Origin: Solirubrobacter deserti
GTDB taxonomy: Bacteria; Actinomycetota; Thermoleophilia; Solirubrobacterales; Solirubrobacteraceae
NCBI RefSeq assembly: GCF_003344625.1
Contig: NZ_QPKJ02000011.1
Coordinates: forward strand, 1 to 64,000
Reading direction: 5' to 3'
DNA length: 64,000 bases
Under the pieces are notes generated by a model. That model made no database searches and was not told the DNA's origin. It was given only the letters and a program-made list of their open reading frames with translations. A program made the position numbers and the translations under genes. Below, one piece after another: positions 53,404 through 60,432 of the stretch; position 1 is the first letter of the stretch; every line of letters starts with the position of its first letter.

Positions 53404-54756
53404 GTGACTTCTCTCGCCTCTCCCCCTGACACCGGCACGTTCGACGTCCTCGACCCGAGCACGGGCGAGGTGATCGAGACGCTGCCGGTCGGTGACGTCG
53501 ACGCCGCGGTGGCCGCCGCCCGGGCCGCGTTCCCGGCGTGGGCGCGGACCGCGCCCGCCGACCGCGCCGCCGCGCTGAAGGCCGGCGCGCGGCGCCTGCG
53601 CGAGCACGTCGAGGAGCTCGCCGAGCTGCAGACGCGCGAGGGCGGCAAGCCGCTCGACGACTCGCGCGGCGGGGTCGAGGCGGGCATCGGGGCGATCGAG
53701 CAGTACGCCGAGCTGGGGCCGCTGCACCGGGGCAGGGCGCTGCAGGGCGGCTGGGACGCGGTCGACGTGATGCGGTACGAGCCGCGCGGCGTGGTCGCGC
53801 TGCTGGTGCCGTGGAACGACCCGGTGGCGATCGCGTGCGGGCAGATCGCAGCGGCGCTGGTGACCGGCAACGCGGTCGTGTTCAAGCCGTCGGAGAAGAC
53901 GCCGCTGACGGGCGCGCGGATCGTCGAGCTTTTGGATATACCGGGCGCTCTCCAGCTGCTGCAGGGCGACGCGCGCGTGGGGCGGCCGCTCGCCGCGCAC
54001 GCGGACGTCGACCTGGTCATGCACACGGGCTCGGTGCAGACGGGCCGCGAGATCGCCGACGTGGTGGCGAAGCGCTTCGGCAAGGCGCTGCTTGAGCTCG
54101 GTGGCAAGGACGCGCTGATCGTCGACGCCGACGTCGACCCCGAGTGGGCCGCCCAGCAGGCGGCGCTGGGCGCGTTCGCCAACGCCGGCCAGATCTGCAC
54201 GTCGGTGGAGCGCATCTACGTGCACAAGGACGTCGCCGAGCCGTTCATCGCCGCGCTCGCCAAGGCGGCCGACGAGTGGACGATCGGGCCGCTCATCAAC
54301 GAGCGCCAGCGCCGGCTCGTCCACGACCACGTCACCGATGCGCTGGAGCGCGGCGCGCGGCTCGTCCGCGGCGGCGCCGTCCCCGACGGTCCCGGCTTCT
54401 TCTACCCGCCCACCGTGCTCGTCGGCGGCGACCGCGACGCGCCGCTCCTGCGCGACGAGACGTTCGGCCCGGTCGCGGCGGTGCAGGTCGTCGACAGCTT
54501 CGACACCGCGCTCGAGCTCGCCGACCGCACCGAGTACGGGCTCGCCGCCACGGTGCTCACCAAGAACCCCGCGCACGCCCAGCGCGCCGCACGCGAGCTG
54601 CAGGTCGGCACCGTGAAGATCAACGCGGTCTTCGGCGGTGCGCCGGGCGGCGCCGCCGAGCCGGCCCGGCTCAGCGGCAGCGGGTTCGGCTACGGCCCCG
54701 AGCTGCTCGACGAGCTCACGCGCACGAAGGTCGTGCACATGGGCATCGCGCCCTAG
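53404..54756 (+). CDS. aldehyde dehydrogenase (NAD(P)-dependent)
   Basis: A 450-residue enzyme oxidising aldehyde to acid. The cofactor region has VVALLVPWNDPVAIACGQIA and VVFKPSEKTP; the catalytic Glu is in LLELGGKDALIVDADVD and the catalytic Cys in FANAGQICTSVERIYVHKD; a late block is RDETFGPVAAVQVVDSF. It is slightly shorter than the usual 480 residues. GTG 53404 is the start. It lies after the fad operon hairpin, so is probably transcribed on its own; fatty aldehyde or amino aldehyde are possible substrates. Its stop overlaps the convergent Rieske gene by 4 nt. Confidence 0.95.
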   Translation: MTSLASPPDTGTFDVLDPSTGEVIETLPVGDVDAAVAAARAAFPAWARTAPADRAAALKAGARRLREHVEELAELQTREGGKPLDDSRGGVEAGIGAIEQYAELGPLHRGRALQGGWDAVDVMRYEPRGVVALLVPWNDPVAIACGQIAAALVTGNAVVFKPSEKTPLTGARIVELLDIPGALQLLQGDARVGRPLAAHADVDLVMHTGSVQTGREIADVVAKRFGKALLELGGKDALIVDADVDPEWAAQQAALGAFANAGQICTSVERIYVHKDVAEPFIAALAKAADEWTIGPLINERQRRLVHDHVTDALERGARLVRGGAVPDGPGFFYPPTVLVGGDRDAPLLRDETFGPVAAVQVVDSFDTALELADRTEYGLAATVLTKNPAHAQRAARELQVGTVKINAVFGGAPGGAAEPARLSGSGFGYGPELLDELTRTKVVHMGIAP

Positions 54757-55628
54757 GCCTTCACCTCGATCCAGCCGTCCGTCACCCGCACGTCGAACAC
54801 CGGCTGCGGGTAGGCGGACGGGCCGCGCTCCACGGCGCCGTCCTCGAGCCGGAACTCGCTCGCGTGCAGCGGGCACACGACGCATTCGCCCTTGAGCTCG
54901 CCATCCGCGAGCGAGCCGCTGCGATGCGCGCAGCGGTCGTCGAGCGCGTGGATGCGGCCGTTGCGACGCGCGAGCACGATCGCTCGGCCTTCGACCTCGA
55001 CGCCGCGCAGCTCGCCCTCGAGCAGCGCCGCGTCGTCGAGCACGGCGGTCCACTCCTCCGGGCCCGACGCGAAGACCGTGTTGTCCACGCCGACGCCCTC
55101 GGCGTAGGAGAGATGGCCGCCGAGGTGACCGCCGACGGTGACGGCGCCCATCCCCGCCAGGCTGAGCGCGACGCCGCGGCCGTGGCTGCCCGCGCGGCGG
55201 GCCGCCAGTGACGCGCCGAACAGGCCGAGCGCCGCGACGTTGGCCAGCGCGTGCACCGCGCCGACACGGCGGACGCTGTCACTCGCGGGCGTGGTGTCGG
55301 ACCAGTCGTTGAGCCCGCTCGCCGCGGTCGGCAGCGACGCCAGCAGACCGGCCGCGATGAGCCGCCTGGCCGCCGGCCGCGACTGCTGCCCGCCGACGAA
55401 GTCGAGCAGCGTCGCCGAGCTCCAGGTCCCGATCGGCACGACGATCATCAGCGGATGCGCCGCGTGCCCGATCGGCACGCCGCTCAGCGCGTCCTTGACC
55501 GGACCCTTCGGGATCGCCCCGCGGGCCCACTTGGCCACGGCCTCAGCCGGGCCGTCGAGGGCGGCCACCTCCCCCAGGCGCTCGACGAGACGGTGCAGGC
55601 GCGGGCGGGCGGCGGGCTGGGTGCTCAT
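54753..55628 (-). CDS. Rieske 2Fe-2S protein with DUF2231 membrane domain
   Basis: A 291-residue protein. Residues 50-170 form the DUF2231 membrane module, with GHAAHPLMIVVPIGTWSSAT (conserved His pair) and ASGLNDWSDTT. The C-terminal Rieske domain (about 190-290) carries both ligand pairs: CAHRSGSL and CPLHASEF. It probably moves electrons at the membrane for an unknown oxygenase or stress process. The promoter region is shared with the divergent arsR, whose two operator palindromes may also repress this gene. Confidence 0.9.
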   Translation of the reverse strand: MSTQPAARPRLHRLVERLGEVAALDGPAEAVAKWARGAIPKGPVKDALSGVPIGHAAHPLMIVVPIGTWSSATLLDFVGGQQSRPAARRLIAAGLLASLPTAASGLNDWSDTTPASDSVRRVGAVHALANVAALGLFGASLAARRAGSHGRGVALSLAGMGAVTVGGHLGGHLSYAEGVGVDNTVFASGPEEWTAVLDDAALLEGELRGVEVEGRAIVLARRNGRIHALDDRCAHRSGSLADGELKGECVVCPLHASEFRLEDGAVERGPSAYPQPVFDVRVTDGWIEVKA

Positions 55629-55654
55629 GTCCGAGCGCTACCCATTTCGAATCT

Positions 55655-55700
55655 TCAACCGACTGGTTGACAATGTGCTACTCTCAACCACATGGTTGAG
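55655..55700. promoter_or_regulatory. two identical-core operator palindromes for ArsR-type repressor
   Basis: TCAACC, 4 nt, GGTTGA occurs twice: 55655-55670 and 55684-55699, centres 29 bp apart (close to three helical turns). The second covers the arsR ATG at 55692 and extends to CTCAACC/GGTTGAG. The same core with a 4-nt spacer matches what is expected of a winged-helix dimer. The sites lie in the 63-bp divergent region between the Rieske and arsR genes. Confidence 0.85.
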
Positions 55701-56003
55701 GATCTGGACGCGGTCTTCCACGCGCTCTCCAGCGAGCCGCGCCGGGCGATGCTCGACGCGCTCACCGCCGGGGAGCGCACCGTGGGCGACCTGGCGGCGC
55801 CGTTCGAGATGTCGGTCGCCGGCGTCTCCAAGCACCTGAAGGTGCTCGAGGGCGCCGGGCTGGTCGAGCGGCGCGCCGAGGGCCGGACGACCATCTGCGC
55901 GCTGCGCGCCGCCCCGCTCGCCGACGCGAGCGCCTGGGTGCGCACGTACGAGCGCTTCTGGGAGGACGCCCTCGATCGCCTGCAGAAGCTGGTGGAGGAA
56001 TGA
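55692..56003 (+). CDS. ArsR family repressor (SdpR/CmtR-like, no metal motif)
   Basis: A 103-residue winged-helix protein. The recognition region reads VGDLAAPFEMSVAGVSKHLK, VLEGAGLVERRAEGRTTICA; the N-terminal helices have VFHALSSEPRRAMLDALTAG. The metal site ELCVC of classical ArsR is missing. It is typical of the repressors coupled to SRPBCC proteins. The ATG lies within an operator palindrome, so it should repress itself. It is coupled by ATGA to the next gene. Confidence 0.93.
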   Translation: MVEDLDAVFHALSSEPRRAMLDALTAGERTVGDLAAPFEMSVAGVSKHLKVLEGAGLVERRAEGRTTICALRAAPLADASAWVRTYERFWEDALDRLQKLVEE

Positions 56004-56434
56004 GCCGCTTCGCCGTGCAGGTGGCGCGGGTCGTGCGGGCGCCGCGGGTGAAGGTCTACCGCGCCTTCCTGGACCCCGAGCTGGTGGCGCGCTGGCTGGC
56101 GCCGGAGGACTCGATCGTCTCGACCGCGACGGTCGACGAGCGCGTCGGCGGCGTCCATCGCGTGGAGATGCTCACGCCGTCCGGCGAGGCGCACATGTTC
56201 GACAGCGTCATCTCCGAGCTCGTGCCGGACGAGCGCATCGTCCTGATCTTCAAGTTCGCCCCCAACGCCGAGGAGACGGTGCTGACCGTGACCCTCCGCG
56301 ACGTCCCGGGCGGCACCGAGGTGGTCCTCGAGCACCGCAACATCACGGCCGAAGGGCCGCTGAACGAGCAGTCGGTCGACGCCGGCTGGAACTCCGTGCT
56401 GGACAAGCTGGAAGGAGTCGCACATGCCCTCTGA
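56000..56434 (+). CDS. SRPBCC / AHSA1-type protein
   Basis: A 144-residue START-like (Bet v 1) protein. Typical pieces are VARVVRAPRVKVYRAFLDPE, LVARWLAPEDSIVSTATVDE and the terminal helix QSVDAGWNSVLDKLEGVAHA. The fold has a cavity for hydrophobic ligands; AHSA1 members are stress-related in many bacteria. It belongs to the arsR-SRPBCC-DUF899 operon (4-nt and 11-nt overlaps). It may bind the ligand that the operon responds to. Confidence 0.93.
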   Translation: MSRFAVQVARVVRAPRVKVYRAFLDPELVARWLAPEDSIVSTATVDERVGGVHRVEMLTPSGEAHMFDSVISELVPDERIVLIFKFAPNAEETVLTVTLRDVPGGTEVVLEHRNITAEGPLNEQSVDAGWNSVLDKLEGVAHAL

Positions 56435-57086
56435 AGCCCGCCTGAAGCTGCTCGCGCGCGAGAAGGAGCTCACCCGCCTCAGCGACGAGCTCGCGCGCGA
56501 ACGCGCCGCGCTGCCGTGGGAGGAGGTGACGGCCGACTACGTGTTCGACACCGAGCACGGGCCGCGCACGCTCGCCGAGCTGTTCGACGGCCGCTCGCAG
56601 CTGATCGTCTACCACTTCATGTTCGGCCCCGACTGGGACCAGGGCTGTGCGAGCTGCACGTCGATCGCGCACCACATGGAGCTGCCGCGCGTCTACCTCG
56701 AGAACCACGACGTGACGTGGACCGCCGTCTCGCGCGCGCCGCTGGAGAAGCTGCTCGCCTACCGCGAGCGGATGGGCTGGACGTTCCCGTGGGCGTCCTC
56801 GCACGGGTCGGACTTCAACTTCGACTTCGGCGTGTCCTCGACCGCGGAACGTCCACTGCGCGAGTACAACTTCCGGCCCATCGAAGACCCCTACGAGGAG
56901 CTGCCGGGGATGAGCGCGTTCGCGCTGCGCGACGGCAAGGTCTTCCACACCTACTCGGCCTACGAGCGCGGCCTGGACGCCGTGTGGGGCATCTACCACT
57001 GGCTGGACCGCGCGCCGCTCGGCCGCAACGAGGCCGAGGGCTACTGGTTCAAGCGCCCGGACGAGTTCGCCGCCGCGGTGTCGTGA
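56424..57086 (+). CDS. DUF899 thioredoxin-like protein
   Basis: A 220-residue protein of the DUF899 family. Characteristic text includes LLAREKELTRLSDELARERA near the N-terminus, LIVYHFMFGPDWDQGCASCT (a CxxC redox motif) and GWTFPWASSHGSDFNFDFGV. The thioredoxin-like fold suggests redox activity, but the reaction is not established. It overlaps the SRPBCC gene by 11 nt, so both are in one operon under ArsR. A short ORF starts at GTG 57083 inside its stop. Confidence 0.92.
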   Translation: MPSEARLKLLAREKELTRLSDELARERAALPWEEVTADYVFDTEHGPRTLAELFDGRSQLIVYHFMFGPDWDQGCASCTSIAHHMELPRVYLENHDVTWTAVSRAPLEKLLAYRERMGWTFPWASSHGSDFNFDFGVSSTAERPLREYNFRPIEDPYEELPGMSAFALRDGKVFHTYSAYERGLDAVWGIYHWLDRAPLGRNEAEGYWFKRPDEFAAAVS

Positions 57087-57331
57087 CGCTCGCCCACGTC
57101 GGCGGGGTGCCCGTCGAGGAGCTCGTCCCGCTCGCGCTCGCGAGCAGTGCGATGGTCACCCACGCGCTGCGCCGGCTCAGAAGCCGGGTTAGGTCGAGTA
57201 TCTCCGGGCGCTGGGTAGAGAGCGACTCGTGCACGTGCTCGGGTCGGCGTTGCGGCGGTTCTGGGAGCAGAACATGTTCCACCACGCCGCGGCGCTCACC
57301 TACCACGCGCTCCTCGCCCTGTTCCAGGTGA
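57083..57331 (+). CDS. possible small protein coupled to DUF899 gene
   Basis: 82 residues from GTG 57083 (GTGA overlap). The first 37, TLAHVGGVPVEELVPLALAS then SAMVTHALRRLRSRVR, resemble short actinobacterial membrane-associated ORFs (amphipathic, hydrophobic centre, Arg-rich end). After that the frame overlaps the YihY gene and becomes Ser/Cys/Arg-rich, so the C-terminal half is doubtful and a stop may have been lost. Confidence 0.35.
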   Translation: MTLAHVGGVPVEELVPLALASSAMVTHALRRLRSRVRSSISGRWVESDSCTCSGRRCGGSGSRTCSTTPRRSPTTRSSPCSR

Positions 57332-58125
57332 TCCTGCTCGGCGTCGCGCTGCTCGGCCTGCTCGGGACCGCCGGGACGGTCGACGACGCGCGCCGGTTCC
57401 TGGTGGACCGCGGCGCCGATCCCGACGTGGTCGGCGCCGTCACCGCCGCCGGGCGCCACGCCATCGAAGCGCGTGGCGCCTCCGCCGCCGCGCTCGCGGT
57501 CGCCGTCGTGTTCGCGCTCTTCATCGCCTCCTCGGCGTATCTCGCCGCGACGGTCGCGTTGAACGTGGTCGTCGAGGCGCGCGACGACCGCAACCCGTTC
57601 CGCCGTCGCGCCTGGGCGCTGTTCGCGGCCGGCGTCGGCATCCTGCTCGCTGTGGGCGCCGTCATCGCCGTGTTCCTCGGCGGCACCCTGGCCGAGGAGA
57701 CGGCGGAGGTGTTCGGGCTCGGCGACACGGCGGCCTCGGCCTGGCGGTTCGCGCGCCTGCCGCTCGCCGCCGTGCTCGCCATGACCGGCTTCGCGTGGAT
57801 GTACTACTCGGCGCCGACCGTCGACGACCCGCGGTGGAAATGGATCTCCGCGGGTGCGTGCGTCGCGGTCGCGGTGTGGCTGGTGGCCTCGATCGGCCTG
57901 TTCCGGTTCGTCGCCGCGTTCGGCACCTACAACGCCACCTACGGCACGTTCGCGACCGCGATCATCCTCGCCGTCTGGCTGTGGCTCACGAGCGCCGCGC
58001 TCCTGCTGGGCGCGGAGGTCAACGCCGCGGGCCGCTACGCCGACGACCACTCGCACCCGCTCAGCCGCTCCGGACACAGCCCGGAGACCGCGCAGCACGA
58101 AGCGGCCCGCACGGAAGGCCGCTAG
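57229..58125 (+). CDS. YihY/BrkB family membrane protein
   Basis: A 298-residue protein with six helices. The family opening is FWEQNMFHHAAALTYHALLA, followed by LFQVILLGVALLGLL, and the pattern ends FATAIILAVWLWLTSAALLL GAEVNA. It is often called ribonuclease BN in old annotations, which is not right; it is a probable transporter or envelope protein. The GTG start is 142 bp after DUF899. The 3' end overlaps the convergent regulator gene by 4 nt. Confidence 0.92.
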   Translation: MHVLGSALRRFWEQNMFHHAAALTYHALLALFQVILLGVALLGLLGTAGTVDDARRFLVDRGADPDVVGAVTAAGRHAIEARGASAAALAVAVVFALFIASSAYLAATVALNVVVEARDDRNPFRRRAWALFAAGVGILLAVGAVIAVFLGGTLAEETAEVFGLGDTAASAWRFARLPLAAVLAMTGFAWMYYSAPTVDDPRWKWISAGACVAVAVWLVASIGLFRFVAAFGTYNATYGTFATAIILAVWLWLTSAALLLGAEVNAAGRYADDHSHPLSRSGHSPETAQHEAARTEGR

Positions 58126-59474
58126 CCCAGCAGCCGGGCCACGCCCTCGGCGAGCCGCTCCGGCGGCTCCGCGGCGAACGTGAGCCGCACGAACGGACCG
58201 GGCGGCTCGGCGGCGAAGAACGGCCGGCCGGGCGAGACGATCACGCCGCTCGCCGCCGCCCGCGCGGTCAGCTCGCGGTCGTCGGTGCCGGGTTCGAGCG
58301 GCACCCACAGGTTCATCCCGCCCGCCGGCACGTCGACCGGCACGGGGAGCGCCGCCGCGAGCGCGTCTCGCCGCTCGCGCAGGACTTTGCGCAGCCTGCG
58401 CAGGTGCGCCCGCCACGCCGGCGCACCGACCAACTCCAGCGCCGCCTCCTGCAGCGGCCCGGTGACGAACAGGTCCTCGACGATCCGCGCCGCCCGAAGT
58501 CGCGCCGCCGCCGGTCCGCGCGCGGTGACGGCCGCGATCCGCATGCCGGGCGCCGACGCCTTCGTGAGCGAGCGGATGTGCACGACATGCCCGTCCACGT
58601 CATCTTTGAACAGGGGGCTCGGCGCGTCTTGCTGGAGCGCGAAGTCGCGGAACGCGTCGTCCTCGATGATGAAGGCGCCCGCGGCGCGCACGGCGGCCAA
58701 CACGTCGGCGCGACGCTCGGCGGCCAGTGTCGCGCCGTGCGGGTTCGCGAACACCGGTTGCAGGTACACGACGCGGGCGCCGGACGAGGCGAGCGCGTCG
58801 GCGAGGAGATCCGGGCGGACGCCGTCGCGGTCGGCGGGCACGGGCACCGGCACGAGGCCCTGGGCCCGGGCGGTGACCAGCGCGCCGAGGTAGGTCGGCG
58901 ACTCGACGACGATCGGCGCTCCCGGCGCGGCCAGGCCGCGGAAGCACGCCGCCAGCGCGGCCTGGCCGCCCGGCGTGATCAGCACGTCGCCGCTGCTCGC
59001 ACCGACCTCGGCCGCGAAGTGCGCGCGCAAGCCCGTCAGGCCCGCCAGCGGCAGGCGGTCCCACGCGCCCGGGCGGCGCGCCGCGCGCGCCAGTGCACCG
59101 CCGAGCAGCGCCGTCGGCTGCAGCTCGGTCGGCAGGTAGCCCGAGGACAGCACGAGCGCGCCGGCGGGCGGCGGGCGCAGCAGCGTCTCCAGCGCGTCGG
59201 CGTCGATCGAGCGCGCGCCCAGCGGCACCGCCTGCCACGCCGGGTCGGGGACGACCGGCTCGCCCCGCGGCGCCACGAACGTCCCGCGCCCCGGCCGCGC
59301 CTCCACGAGCCCGCGCGCCACCAGCGCGCTGATCGCGCGCTGCACCGTCGCCGGCCCGGCGCGGTGGCGGGCCATCAGCTCGCGCACCGACGGCAGCCGC
59401 GCGCCCGGCGCCGCCGAGGCCACTTCGGCCTCGAGGGTTGCGATGACGGCTCCCGCTGCGTTATCGTCAAGCAT
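58122..59474 (-). CDS. MocR/PdxR-type regulator (GntR + aminotransferase domain)
   Basis: A 450-residue protein. The GntR winged helix (about 1-68) has ARLPSVRELMARHRAGPATV and QRAISALVARGLVEARPGRG. A fold-type I aminotransferase domain follows with LITPGGQAALAACFRGLAAP, ESPTYLGALVTARAQGLVPV, the PLP Lys in SLTKASAPGMRIAAV and VRLTFAAEPPERLAEGVARL. MocR proteins control vitamin B6 or amino-acid genes using PLP as cofactor. The ATG shares two bases with that of the divergent exporter, its likely target. Confidence 0.93.
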   Translation of the reverse strand: MLDDNAAGAVIATLEAEVASAAPGARLPSVRELMARHRAGPATVQRAISALVARGLVEARPGRGTFVAPRGEPVVPDPAWQAVPLGARSIDADALETLLRPPPAGALVLSSGYLPTELQPTALLGGALARAARRPGAWDRLPLAGLTGLRAHFAAEVGASSGDVLITPGGQAALAACFRGLAAPGAPIVVESPTYLGALVTARAQGLVPVPVPADRDGVRPDLLADALASSGARVVYLQPVFANPHGATLAAERRADVLAAVRAAGAFIIEDDAFRDFALQQDAPSPLFKDDVDGHVVHIRSLTKASAPGMRIAAVTARGPAAARLRAARIVEDLFVTGPLQEAALELVGAPAWRAHLRRLRKVLRERRDALAAALPVPVDVPAGGMNLWVPLEPGTDDRELTARAAASGVIVSPGRPFFAAEPPGPFVRLTFAAEPPERLAEGVARLLG

Positions 59475-59516
59475 GAGTAACGGCAGTAACGCTACTGGCA
59501 CAACGTCGATAACGCA
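59457..59516. promoter_or_regulatory. inverted repeat across the MocR/EamA start codons
   Basis: TGCGTTATCG (59457-59466) and its exact reverse complement CGATAACGCA (59507-59516) lie 40 bp apart, with two AGTAACG copies (59476-59482 and 59485-59491) in between. All are within coding sequence of the two divergent genes. MocR regulators often use such repeats as operators. Confidence 0.6.
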
Positions 59517-60432
59517 ACGCGGCGTCGTCTGGGGGTTCGTGGGCGTGCTCGCGTTCTCGTTCAGCCTGCCGGCGACGCGCGTCGCCGTCGAGGATCTGGA
59601 CGCGACGTTCGTCGGCCTGGGCCGCGCGCTGGTCGCCGCCGCGCTCGCCGCCGCGTTCCTACTGGCCACGCGCGCGCCGCGGCCCGCGCGCAAGGACCTC
59701 CCCCGCTTCCTGATCGTCGGCCTGGGCGTGGTGATCGGCTTCCCGCTGTTCACGTCGCTCGCGCTCAAGCACCTGGAGTCCGCGCACGCGAGCGTCGTCG
59801 TCGGCCTGCTCCCCGCCGCGACCGCCGTGTTCGCCGTCCTGCGCGCGAACGAGCGCCCGTCCAAGGCGTTCTGGCTGTCCGCCACCGCCGGCCTCGTCGC
59901 CGTGCTGGCGTTCGCCGCCACCCAGGGCGTGAGCGGCATCGCGGCCGCGGACTTGCTCGTGCTCGCCGCGGTCGCGTCGGCGGGGCTCGGGTACGCGGAG
60001 GGCGGCGCGCTCTCGCGCACCTACGGCGGCCCGCAGACGATCAGCTGGGCGCTGCTCGTCACCGCGCCGTTCCTGATCGTCCCCGTCGCGCTCGCGGCCC
60101 GCGAGCCGATCCACGCCGATGCGGAGGCCTGGCTCGGCTTCGCCTACGTCAGCGCCGTGAGCATGTTCCTCGGCTTCTTCGCCTGGTACCGCGGCCTCGC
60201 ACTCGGCGGCGTGGCCAAGATCGGCCAGACCCAGCTCGTCCAGCCCGTGCTCACGCTGATCTGGTCCGCGCTGCTGCTCAACGAGCATGTCACGGCCGCG
60301 ATGGTCGTCGCCGCGCTCGCGGTCGTCGCCTGCGTGCTGGCGACCCAGCGCACGCGGGCGTCGGCGCAGGAGGGTCGGGCGCCCGTCAGCGCACGGCGGC
60401 TCGCAGGTCGCGAGCGACCTGCGCAGCCGTGA
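59473..60432 (+). CDS. EamA family (DMT) transporter
   Basis: A 319-residue protein with ten helices in two EamA repeats. The first repeat starts RGVVWGFVGVLAFSFSLPAT and the second AWLGFAYVSAVSMFLGFFAW, ending with GGVAKIGQTQLVQPVLTLIW and a final EamA signature. DMT exporters move amino acids, purines or other metabolites out. ATG 59473 overlaps the divergent regulator start. The 3' end overlaps the large secreted gene by 47 bp. Confidence 0.92.
   Translation: MSNGSNATGTTSITQRGVVWGFVGVLAFSFSLPATRVAVEDLDATFVGLGRALVAAALAAAFLLATRAPRPARKDLPRFLIVGLGVVIGFPLFTSLALKHLESAHASVVVGLLPAATAVFAVLRANERPSKAFWLSATAGLVAVLAFAATQGVSGIAAADLLVLAAVASAGLGYAEGGALSRTYGGPQTISWALLVTAPFLIVPVALAAREPIHADAEAWLGFAYVSAVSMFLGFFAWYRGLALGGVAKIGQTQLVQPVLTLIWSALLLNEHVTAAMVVAALAVVACVLATQRTRASAQEGRAPVSARRLAGRERPAQP

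Noticed and set aside
51996..54215. 739-codon minus-strand frame
   Set aside because: Runs across the FadB-type and aldehyde dehydrogenase genes on the opposite strand; no domain features.
57229..58125. Ribonuclease BN
   Set aside because: YihY-family proteins carried this name by mistake; this is a six-helix membrane protein without nuclease motifs.
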